64,000 bases of DNA from Bacteroidota bacterium (GTDB taxonomy: Bacteria > Bacteroidota > Bacteroidia > Bacteroidales > VadinHA17). A program made the position numbers and the translations under genes. The notes beneath the pieces are model-generated. The model was not told where the DNA came from, made no database searches, and saw nothing but the letters and a program-made list of their open reading frames with translations. Position 1 is the stretch's first letter; each line of letters begins with the position of its first letter. This document shows, piece by piece, positions 54,045 through 61,656 of the stretch. The stretch is taken from the NCBI GenBank assembly GCA_011050615.1, contig DRFJ01000049.1, positions 1 through 64,000 of the forward strand. The letters run 5' to 3'.

Positions 54045-54407
54045 TTAAGAATAAAGGGGAGGACCCCGAAGCGAATATGTAAGTTTTTCAAGAACAGGTC
54101 TTTTATTATTCCTGCTTCTTTGCAATAATTTATTGATTTCAAGAACCGGCCATAGCGCAATCAGAATTAAAACCAGGATAAAGTCAACACTCGCCATGAG
54201 GTCAAGAATAAGCAGTTCGGCATCAGTATGGCTGTGCCCGGGATAAGACTGATCAGACTGTCCGTTTTTAAAAGGATGAGCATGAGAATATGTGTATCCC
54301 CTTACGAGGTGACTGTGCCTGTTCATAATTGAGTTTGACATAAAAAGCAGCAGTACGGGAACAGTTACCAGAAGGATAAGATGTTTATATTTCCTCAGAA
54401 TGTCCAT
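54045..54407 (-). CDS. Small His-rich membrane protein
   Basis: 120 residues from the Met at 54407: helix 1 (about 8-25), a His-rich outer loop of 35 residues (RHSHLVRGYTYSHAHP and GHSHTDAE), helix 2 (about 65-90), and a basic tail. The loop is well suited to bind Zn2+ or Ni2+ and probably faces the periplasm. It heads the metal transporter operon. I do not recognise a named family; a partial protein with His motifs at the window end (63867) is of a related type. Confidence 0.62.
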   Translation of the reverse strand: MDILRKYKHLILLVTVPVLLLFMSNSIMNRHSHLVRGYTYSHAHPFKNGQSDQSYPGHSHTDAELLILDLMASVDFILVLILIALWPVLEINKLLQRSRNNKRPVLEKLTYSLRGPPLYS

Positions 54408-54513
54408 TAAATGAGTATAAAGAGGGAGCAAATATAGGAAAGTTATATTTTTGAAAAAAATAAATCTGTGAACTAAGATTTAAAGTATGTTAAAATCAGA
54501 CATAAGTTACAAA

Positions 54514-55095
54514 TCAGTTCTTAACACCTGATTCCAGCCAGTTTCTTATCATTTTATCACCTTCCGGCGTCATTATGGATTCGGGATGGAACTGCACTGC
54601 CTCAATATCATATATCTTGTGCCTGATTCCCATAATCCTTCTCCCTGAAGACAAACAGGTCACGTTAAAGCACCCGGGCAGACTGTCTGCATCGCTGACC
54701 CAGGAATGATAAAAGCCTGCTTTAAAATTCTCCGGGATATTACGGAGAACTGTTGACTCAACTCCTGTTTGTTTAAGCATCTTTATCCTTCCGTGAACCA
54801 CCTCTTCAAGCCGGATGAGTTTACCCCCGTAAAACAGTACAATTGCCTGTAAGCCAAGGCAGATTCCTAGTATGCTTTTTGTTGGTGCATATGATTTAAG
54901 AACCTGTTCCATAATATTTCCATTACGAGGCAGGTCAGGCCCTGGAGAGAAAATAATCTTATCATATACAGACAGGGATGAAATATCTATTTCCCGTGCT
55001 TTTTTTATTTCTAATTTTACCGGCGATGAAGCTCTGACAATATGTGCTATATTGTAGGTAAAAGAATCATAATTATCAATAAGAAGTACTTTCAT
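54514..55095 (-). CDS. pabA: Aminodeoxychorismate/anthranilate synthase component II (glutamine amidotransferase)
   Basis: 193 residues from the Met at 55095. Class I glutamine amidotransferase: VLLIDNYDSFTYN, FSPGPDLPR, the nucleophile in LGICLGLQAI and the His-Glu pair in QFHPESIMTPEG. It supplies ammonia to PabB for p-aminobenzoate or, in some species, to TrpE. The frame is open up to 55296, but this Met is the family start. Its ATG overlaps the ATG of pabB on the other strand (CATG). Confidence 0.92.
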   Translation of the reverse strand: MKVLLIDNYDSFTYNIAHIVRASSPVKLEIKKAREIDISSLSVYDKIIFSPGPDLPRNGNIMEQVLKSYAPTKSILGICLGLQAIVLFYGGKLIRLEEVVHGRIKMLKQTGVESTVLRNIPENFKAGFYHSWVSDADSLPGCFNVTCLSSGRRIMGIRHKIYDIEAVQFHPESIMTPEGDKMIRNWLESGVKN

Positions 55096-56077
55096 GGACT
55101 CAAATATAATGAAATATGCCACTGAGCGAATGAATTCCATGGGCAAAGCACAGCGTCCATATTTCTTTATGTTTGATTTTGAATTAAAGAGACCGGTAAT
55201 ACATCCGCTGGATGAACTTCCTGAAGATATAATTATAAGCACCCCTCTTTTCGAGAATTCCGGTCCTGAGCGGCATAAAAGGGACGATGCAATCACGCTT
55301 AAGGCCGAACCGGTAAGTTTTTCAGAATATAAGAAAGCTTTTAAAAATGTAATCAGGAATATAGTCCACGGGAACTCATACCTCTTAAACCTGACATTTC
55401 CCTCAAGGATAATAACGGATGCAAACCTTGAAGAGATTTTTTACAGCAGCAGGGCCAGATACAGATTGCTGATAAAAAATAAATTTGTTGTATTCTCACC
55501 CGAAATATTTGTCAGAATAGACGAAGCAGGAACAATAAAGTCTTTCCCCATGAAAGGGACCATTGATGCTTCCGTGCCTGAAGCAGAAAAAATCATACTG
55601 GAAGACGAAAAAGAGAAAGCAGAACACAATACCATTGTTGACCTGATAAGAAACGACCTAAGTATGAATGCTGAAAATGTAAGACTTGAAAGGTACAGGT
55701 ATATTGATACAATTGAAACATCTTCTTACACGCTTTTACAGGTGAGTTCAGAGATAGCCGGGGCACTTGGACCCGGATGGAGAGCCCGTGCAGGAAGCAT
55801 AATAGGCTCAATGTTACCTGCCGGGTCAATCAGTGGAGCTCCCAAAAAAGAAACATTAAGAATAATCCGGGAAAGTGAAATATCAGACAGGGGCTATTAT
55901 ACCGGTATATTTGGAATATTTACGGGCAAAGAACTGGATAGTGCTGTAATGATCAGATTTATTGAACAGAATGATAAAGGATATGTTTACAGAAGTGGAG
56001 GAGGTATAACCTACCTGAGCAGGATGGAGATGGAATACAAGGAACTTGTAAAAAAGATATATGTCCCTCTTGGTTGA
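55094..56077 (+). CDS. pabB: Aminodeoxychorismate synthase component I
   Basis: 327 residues, the short chorismate-binding catalytic core without a long N-terminal domain. Motifs: HGNSYLLNLTFP, FVVFSPEIFV, FPMKGTIDAS, and near the end AGSIIGSMLPAGSISGAPKKET and the acidic ERNTIVDLIRNDL type helix (here EHNTIVDLIRND). It joins ammonia to chorismate for p-aminobenzoate and folate. Alternative starts exist at 55109 or 55133. It is divergent from pabA and overlaps pabC by 17 bases. Confidence 0.9.
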   Translation: MDSNIMKYATERMNSMGKAQRPYFFMFDFELKRPVIHPLDELPEDIIISTPLFENSGPERHKRDDAITLKAEPVSFSEYKKAFKNVIRNIVHGNSYLLNLTFPSRIITDANLEEIFYSSRARYRLLIKNKFVVFSPEIFVRIDEAGTIKSFPMKGTIDASVPEAEKIILEDEKEKAEHNTIVDLIRNDLSMNAENVRLERYRYIDTIETSSYTLLQVSSEIAGALGPGWRARAGSIIGSMLPAGSISGAPKKETLRIIRESEISDRGYYTGIFGIFTGKELDSAVMIRFIEQNDKGYVYRSGGGITYLSRMEMEYKELVKKIYVPLG

Positions 56078-56663
56078 AACAATAAAGGTAAAGGATGGAG
56101 AGATATTCAATATTGACTATCACTCTAAGCGCTTTAATAAAACCAGGAAAGATATATTCAATGCAGGGCCTCCAGTTGATCTCAGTGACAAGATAATAAT
56201 ACCGGCTTACGCCCGGAAAGGACTTTTCAAATGCAGGATTGAATATGACAGGCATATAAGGAAGATTGATTTTTCCCCCTATGAATTGAAAAGAATAAGA
56301 ACATTGAGATTGATTGATGCGGGTGACCTTGAATACCACCATAAATTCATTAACCGGGATAAGATAGATCAACTACTTGAACAAAAGGGTGAATGTGATG
56401 ATATCCTTATGGTAAAGAATGGAAAAATAACCGATACATCCTGTGCAAATATTATCTTAAAAGCTGAGGACCATACCTGGTACACGCCATCAAGTTACCT
56501 TCTGAGAGGAACAAAAAGAGAATTTCTTCTTGACAGCGGGCTGATACTGGAAAAAGACATCACCCCGGGAAGTCTCGGAAAATTTAAGGAGCTAAGGTTG
56601 ATTAATTCAATGATTGATATTGAAGATACTGACAGTATAGCTGTAAGTTCAATATATTTTTAA
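56061..56663 (+). CDS. pabC: Class IV aminotransferase fold, aminodeoxychorismate lyase
   Basis: 200 residues with the fold-type IV PLP enzyme pattern, shorter than normal (about 270): FNIDYHSKRFNKTRK, HHKFINRDKID (with the Schiff-base Lys), then DDILMVKNGKITDTSCANIIL. It overlaps pabB by 17 bases, fitting the last step from aminodeoxychorismate to p-aminobenzoate. Together with pabA and pabB it gives a full pab set. Confidence 0.85.
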   Translation: MSLLVETIKVKDGEIFNIDYHSKRFNKTRKDIFNAGPPVDLSDKIIIPAYARKGLFKCRIEYDRHIRKIDFSPYELKRIRTLRLIDAGDLEYHHKFINRDKIDQLLEQKGECDDILMVKNGKITDTSCANIILKAEDHTWYTPSSYLLRGTKREFLLDSGLILEKDITPGSLGKFKELRLINSMIDIEDTDSIAVSSIYF

Positions 56664-56678
56664 AAGTATCGGGTGATA

Positions 56679-57092
56679 TTACCTGGTGAAGGTGGTACTC
56701 TCCCTTCTTATATTTTTTAGCGGATAGGAAAATTCCTTGCCCCTGTAATTATATTTTATCATATCAGTTTCACCGGTAACCTTATACTCATAGTTCTCAA
56801 TCAGGGATGGCCCGGTGTTTATGGTACCTTTTACTATTGTGCTCCTCCCTTCAGATATAAGATTTACGTCAACTTCAATACCCCTGAAAACCAGGGAGGT
56901 AAACTCCACATCCTCATCCAGCTCCCTGAATTCAATGAAAACATCGGTTCCTTTCTCCATATCTTTTAACATCCATGACCGGTAATAAATATCATGCACC
57001 CGGAAAAGATCATGCTCACTGTTAAAGAAAGTTACACAACTGACTGTACCGAGCATTATAAGAAAAGCTGCAATAAAGTTCATGTTTTTCAT
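56679..57092 (-). CDS. Small lipoprotein of unknown function
   Basis: 137 residues from the Met at 57092, or 134 from 57083; both give a lipoprotein signal (MLGTVSC). The mature part is beta-rich (DVFIEFRELDEDVEFTSLVFRGIEVDV). No family recognised. It is convergent with pabC (15 bases apart) and alone on its strand. About 200 bases of AT-rich spacer lie upstream. Confidence 0.6.
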   Translation of the reverse strand: MKNMNFIAAFLIMLGTVSCVTFFNSEHDLFRVHDIYYRSWMLKDMEKGTDVFIEFRELDEDVEFTSLVFRGIEVDVNLISEGRSTIVKGTINTGPSLIENYEYKVTGETDMIKYNYRGKEFSYPLKNIRRESTTFTR

Positions 57093-57246
57093 GGAAATTT
57101 TTTTAAATAAACATACCAAATTCAGGCTTCCACAAAATAATTCATTACAAATCTGGTTATTTATTATTACAGATTCCAAAAAGCGTGCAATTTATTTATT
57201 TTTAATTGCCTTATTTTATTTACTCCCTAATTATTAAGGCATAATC

Positions 57247-57279
57247 TTTGTAAATAACTCAGGGTATTTATTAAATTTG
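57247..57279 (+). promoter_or_regulatory. Bacteroidota promoter of the S41 protease gene
   Basis: TTTG (57247-57250), 21 bases, TAAATTTG (57272-57279): a full match to both elements. Start near 57286, 13 bases before the ATG. Confidence 0.65.
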
Positions 57280-57298
57280 ACCCTTAAAAACAAAAAGA

Positions 57299-58822
57299 AT
57301 GAAAAGGGCATATAAAATACTATTACTGCTGTCAGCAGTTCTTATCCTTGGCCTGAATGCCTGTGAAAAGGAAATTCCGCCGGAAAATGAAGAACCTGAA
57401 GTTGAAGATCCTGATGAGATAAGCCTTTTCATATACGAAGGCCTTAAGGACGTTTACCTGTGGTATGACATGGTTGACAAACTGGAAAATGGTTATTTCG
57501 ACACAACAAAGGATTTTTATACTTACCTGAATAACTTTGGATCAAACTACGAAGATCTTTTTGAGGATCTCCTATATCAGCGAGGCACAGTTGATAGATG
57601 GTCATGGATAGTTGACGATTATGAGGAACTTGAAAATTCATTCGCCGGTATTTCCAAGTCGATGGGTTATGATTTCAGGCTTGTACAGATATACGGTTCC
57701 AATGACATCTTCGGCTACATAAGATATGTACTGCCCGGATCGCCTGCTGAAGGTGCAGGCCTAAAGAGAGGGGATCTTTTTCTCAAGGTTAACGGTCAGC
57801 AGATGACAATTGATAACTACATGGACCTTCTTTTCAATAATGATAGTTATTATCTTACCCTTATGTCAATCGTAGATAATGAATTTATTGTCGGGGAAGA
57901 CACCGAAGTAATGAATGCTGTGGTTCTCCAGGAAAACCCGGTCTATTATACCGATGTTCTGGATATAGGAGGTGTTCAGACAGGCTATCTTGTATATAAT
58001 GCCTTTACCTCCAATTTTGACGTAGAACTGAATCAGGCATTCCAGGATTTTAAGGACCAGGGTGTCCAGAGATTAATACTTGACCTCAGATATAACGGAG
58101 GTGGATCAATACAGACAGCAATTTATCTTGCAAGTATGATTTATGATACCGATGACACTAAGATATTTGCAAAATCAGAATGGAATGATAAATACACTGC
58201 CTATATTAAGTCCACCTATGGTGCTGACTATCTCAACTATTACTTTACAGAGGTAATTGAAAAATATGATGAAGATACGCAAACCACACTGACCTACGAT
58301 ATCTCATCACTTGGCATAAGCGAATTATATGTAATAACAAGCAAGTCAACAGCTTCTGCCAGTGAACTTGTAATAAACGGACTTGAACCATATTTTGATG
58401 TAAAACTAATTGGTAAAAATACTACGGGCAAGTATGTTGGATCCGTAACTGTCAAGGATTACTATACACGGGAAAACCTCAATCCAAGTCATAAATGGGC
58501 TATGCAGCCTATAGTTCTTAAGATTACCAATACCCTGGGGAATCCGGCTGATTTATCTGCCCCCGGTTATGTTAACGGATTACAGCCTGATTTTGAAGCC
58601 AGCGAAGATTATAAAAACCTGCTGCCCTTTGGTGATGAGAATGAACCGCTCCTTAAGGCCACAATAGATTATATAATTGGTGCCAAGTCTGCCCGGGCCA
58701 AACCGGCACTTGTTGAAGGAATTGACTACAGGGTGGTGGCTGATTCACGCGACTTCAAACCACTCAGCAAGGAAATGTACCTTGAAGGAGATTTCTGGAT
58801 AAAAGATAAACAACAAAAGTAA
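57299..58822 (+). CDS. S41 family C-terminal processing-type protease, lipoprotein with PDZ domain
   Basis: 507 residues with a lipoprotein signal (LGLNAC) and an acidic Pro/Glu linker (PPENEEPEVEDPDE). A PDZ domain around residues 130-180 contains YVLPGSPAEGAGLKRGD. The S41 catalytic part reads LILDLRYNGGG, then SKSTASASELV (Ser nucleophile) and GKNTTGKYVG (Lys base). The enzyme would trim proteins or peptides at the cell surface. It has its own strong promoter and stands alone. Confidence 0.9.
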   Translation: MKRAYKILLLLSAVLILGLNACEKEIPPENEEPEVEDPDEISLFIYEGLKDVYLWYDMVDKLENGYFDTTKDFYTYLNNFGSNYEDLFEDLLYQRGTVDRWSWIVDDYEELENSFAGISKSMGYDFRLVQIYGSNDIFGYIRYVLPGSPAEGAGLKRGDLFLKVNGQQMTIDNYMDLLFNNDSYYLTLMSIVDNEFIVGEDTEVMNAVVLQENPVYYTDVLDIGGVQTGYLVYNAFTSNFDVELNQAFQDFKDQGVQRLILDLRYNGGGSIQTAIYLASMIYDTDDTKIFAKSEWNDKYTAYIKSTYGADYLNYYFTEVIEKYDEDTQTTLTYDISSLGISELYVITSKSTASASELVINGLEPYFDVKLIGKNTTGKYVGSVTVKDYYTRENLNPSHKWAMQPIVLKITNTLGNPADLSAPGYVNGLQPDFEASEDYKNLLPFGDENEPLLKATIDYIIGAKSARAKPALVEGIDYRVVADSRDFKPLSKEMYLEGDFWIKDKQQK

Positions 58823-58830
58823 AAAGAAAA

Positions 58831-58985
58831 CCTGGCAGTGCGAAGCGGAGCTCGCCGAAGGCAATTTGCCGCAGGCAGGCGAGTGCTGCGAGCCCGCGAA
58901 TGGCCGGTGATTATGGCGGGTGGGAACGGGCAAAAAGTAAAGGCTGACCATGGCAGGTCTCTGCATTTGCCGTTCGCCCTTAGTT
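58831..58985. repeat. Structured GC-rich intergenic element
   Basis: This spacer is much richer in G and C than the genes around it, and contains nested inverted repeats: CTCGCC (58851-58856) with GGCGAG (58878-58883), and inside it GGCAA (58860-58864) with TTGCC (58866-58870). It resembles small dispersed intergenic repeats of Bacteroidota. No gene is seen. Confidence 0.5.
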
Positions 58986-58995
58986 GTTGGTCTAT

Positions 58996-59595
58996 CTACC
59001 ATGAATACTCGTACCAGCTCCTTACATCTACAGGATGCATACCTGCAATGCGGGCTGCCCTGATACCAAGATCACCATCCTCAAAAACAATGATCTTCTC
59101 ATGTGCTATGCCCAGCAAGCCTGCACATTTTATAAAGGTCTCGGGATCAGGCTTATGCCTGCTGACGTCGTCTGCTGTTACTATGTGTTTAAAATAGTCC
59201 TTCATCCCAATTACCTCCAGGGTGCGGAGTACAGTGTCCCTGTGCCCGCCGGTACCCAGCGCCATGGCTTTCCTGCCGTGATAATCCCGCACTATATCAG
59301 CAACAGGCTTTACCTCCTTCACCAGGTGCTGCATATTCATAAAGTTCTCCTTCTTCCTTTCCGCAATGATCTCAGGATCTACACTGTCTTCCTTATCGTA
59401 ATACCTGATAATTGCCCTGGCAATATTTTTGCCGGGAGTACCGGTAAAAGATCTCAGGAATTCACTGCTCATATCCATTCCGAAACTCTGGCAAGCCTGC
59501 TTCCAAGCCTGCATATGCAGTGGCATAGTATTGGCCAGAGTACCATCAAGGTCAAATATCATCCCCTCTATACCGTCGGGTAGTTTGAAATTCAT
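58996..59595 (-). CDS. HAD family hydrolase, beta-phosphoglucomutase-like
   Basis: 199-residue HAD enzyme of subfamily IA: motif I FDLDGTLANT (nucleophile Asp plus proton donor Asp), cap with TGTPGKNIAR, motif II MALGTGGHRD, motif III around SRHKPDPETF and motif IV FEDGDLGIRAA. Resembles beta-phosphoglucomutase/YqaB-type phosphosugar phosphatases. No partner nearby tells the substrate. It faces the S41 protease across the structured spacer. Confidence 0.88.
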   Translation of the reverse strand: MNFKLPDGIEGMIFDLDGTLANTMPLHMQAWKQACQSFGMDMSSEFLRSFTGTPGKNIARAIIRYYDKEDSVDPEIIAERKKENFMNMQHLVKEVKPVADIVRDYHGRKAMALGTGGHRDTVLRTLEVIGMKDYFKHIVTADDVSRHKPDPETFIKCAGLLGIAHEKIIVFEDGDLGIRAARIAGMHPVDVRSWYEYSW

Positions 59596-59712
59596 AAGGC
59601 CTGTCTTTTGAGCTCCAAAGATAATGAAAACTCCTGAACGGCTCTCGACGAACGGCTAAGGACTAACGTGCTTTCTTTTTTTGTATTTTTACGCAGTATA
59701 AAATCATATCTC

Positions 59713-60852
59713 ATGATAATCAACAGACGAAAATTCCTTACCCTCTCCGGTCTGGCCGGTACTTCTGTTATGCTTCCATGGAGCGGCATATATGCGGGCA
59801 GGGCGGAAACAGGAGTAAGTGAAGCCTCGGGCGGTGTAAAAATAAGCTACAGAAAAATTAAACTCAGGCTGGGTCATACATGGACCATCAGCAGGGGCAG
59901 TACCGACTATAAGGAGGACGTAATTGTATATTACGAAAAAGACGGCATAAGAGGAATAGGAGAAGCATCACATATGACTGGTGCAGGGCAGAGTGCAGAA
60001 AGGACAATTGAGGAACTTGAAAAAATAATCCCTGTGTACATCGATGCCGATCCGTTCAGTTTTTCGGAATTACCGGAAAAGGTAAATGAGATAATCGCCG
60101 GTCTGTCACCGGCAAAAGCGGCAATCGATATTGCCCTCTTCGACTGGCTTGGGAAAAAGCTAAATATTCCGGTACACAAATTCTTTGGTCTTGATCCGGG
60201 CAAATATGTTGATACATCTTTCTCAATTGGCTTTGACAAACCTGAAATATTGAAACAGAAAGTTCGTGAAGCCGATCCCTACAGTATTCTGAAAGTAAAA
60301 CTTACAAACATAAATGACAGGGAAATCATAGAAACCATCAGGGAAGTAAGCGATAAGCCCATCAGGGTAGATATTAACGAGGGATGGACAAATAAAGAAG
60401 AGGCCATTAAAATGATTGAGTGGCTGGCGGCAAAGGGGGTTGAACTTGTTGAACAACCTCTGCCTGTGGGAATGATTGAAGAAACCAGGTGGCTGAAAGA
60501 AAGGTCACCCGTCCCGGTTATTGCAGACGAAGCAGTTAATACATCAAAAGATATACTGCCCCTTGCCGAAGCCTATGACGGGATAAATATCAAACTGATG
60601 AAGTCTGGTGGTATAATGGAAGCTTACAGGATGGCCGTCATAGCAAGAGCCTTTGATCTTGACATCATGATTGGCTGCATGATAGCATCTTCAGTTGCCA
60701 TAACTGCAGCGGTGCAGCTGCAGCCCCTGGCGAGGTGGCTCGACCTGGACGGCTCCCTCCTCATAAGCAACGATCCTTTCAATGGCGCACAATTCCATGA
60801 CGGTCACTGGATCATGCCCTCAGACCCGGGAATCGGTGTAACAGAAATTTAG
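59713..60852 (+). CDS. Enolase-superfamily epimerase (L-Ala-D/L-Glu or dipeptide epimerase type), Tat-exported
   Basis: 379 residues from the Met at 59713, with a twin-arginine signal (NRRKFLTLSG, then LPWSG). MLE-subgroup enolase fold: KVKL (catalytic Lys), RVDINEG (metal Asp), ELVEQPLP (metal Glu), PVIADEAV (metal Asp) and the second Lys in INIKLMKSGG. It probably epimerises dipeptides such as L-Ala-L/D-Glu from peptidoglycan, here after export. The start upstream (59668) adds 15 residues before the Tat motif and is less likely. Confidence 0.87.
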   Translation: MIINRRKFLTLSGLAGTSVMLPWSGIYAGRAETGVSEASGGVKISYRKIKLRLGHTWTISRGSTDYKEDVIVYYEKDGIRGIGEASHMTGAGQSAERTIEELEKIIPVYIDADPFSFSELPEKVNEIIAGLSPAKAAIDIALFDWLGKKLNIPVHKFFGLDPGKYVDTSFSIGFDKPEILKQKVREADPYSILKVKLTNINDREIIETIREVSDKPIRVDINEGWTNKEEAIKMIEWLAAKGVELVEQPLPVGMIEETRWLKERSPVPVIADEAVNTSKDILPLAEAYDGINIKLMKSGGIMEAYRMAVIARAFDLDIMIGCMIASSVAITAAVQLQPLARWLDLDGSLLISNDPFNGAQFHDGHWIMPSDPGIGVTEI

Positions 60853-60888
60853 AAACAATAGTATTAAGAGAAGAAGGAAAGATAGCTA

Positions 60889-61656
60889 ATGAAAATAAAT
60901 ATTGATGAAGCCGGCCTGGAAAATATAAAAAAGTGGTTCGCAGACTATGTGGATACCTTTAAAAAAGGTGACCCGGAAATACAGGAAAATATAGAACTTA
61001 AGGAAGAGCATACATACAGGGTTTGTAAAGAGATCCTCACCATAGGGAAAAAACTGGGATTAAAGGATGATGAGTTGCGCCTGGCTGAGATAATCGCTCT
61101 TTTGCATGATGTCGGGCGTTTTGAACAGTACGCCAGATACAGGACTTTCAATGACAGCAAGTCAGTTAACCATGCCGGGCTTGGTATTGAAATAATCTTA
61201 AGAAATGGTGTCCTCGGAAACCTGGATAGCAGAATACAGGCCCTGGTGGTAAAAGCTATCGGTTATCATAATCAGGTGTCGCTGCCGGCTGATGAAGCAG
61301 GAACATACCTTTTTTATTCCAGGCTTCTCCGCGATGCCGATAAGCTCGATATATGGAAAGTGGTAACAGATTATTACCACAGAAAAGGAGGAAAAAGAAA
61401 TTACGGGCTTGAGCTTGAGTTGCCTGACACCCCCGGAGTTTCAACTGAAGTGCTCGACGACATCAGGAAGAAACGAACTGTTAATATGAAAAATATCCTG
61501 AACCTTAACGACTTCAAGCTGCTCCAGATGTCATGGATCTTTGATATCAATTTTAAACCCAGCCTTGATATCATAAAAGAACGTCATTACCTTGAGAAAA
61601 TCAGAGCAGTCCTGCCACAATCAGAAGAAATTGATGATCTTTTCCCCTCAGTGTGA
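60889..61656 (+). CDS. HD domain phosphohydrolase-like protein
   Basis: 255 residues with an HD metal-binding domain: LRLAEIIALLHDVGRFEQY (His-Asp), and H-rich segments (NHAGLGI, IGYHNQVS, RLLRDADKLDI) that carry the other His and Asp ligands. Members act on nucleotides or phosphoesters. It follows the epimerase after 36 bases and overlaps transketolase tail to tail by 9 bases. Substrate unknown. Confidence 0.87.
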   Translation: MKINIDEAGLENIKKWFADYVDTFKKGDPEIQENIELKEEHTYRVCKEILTIGKKLGLKDDELRLAEIIALLHDVGRFEQYARYRTFNDSKSVNHAGLGIEIILRNGVLGNLDSRIQALVVKAIGYHNQVSLPADEAGTYLFYSRLLRDADKLDIWKVVTDYYHRKGGKRNYGLELELPDTPGVSTEVLDDIRKKRTVNMKNILNLNDFKLLQMSWIFDINFKPSLDIIKERHYLEKIRAVLPQSEEIDDLFPSV

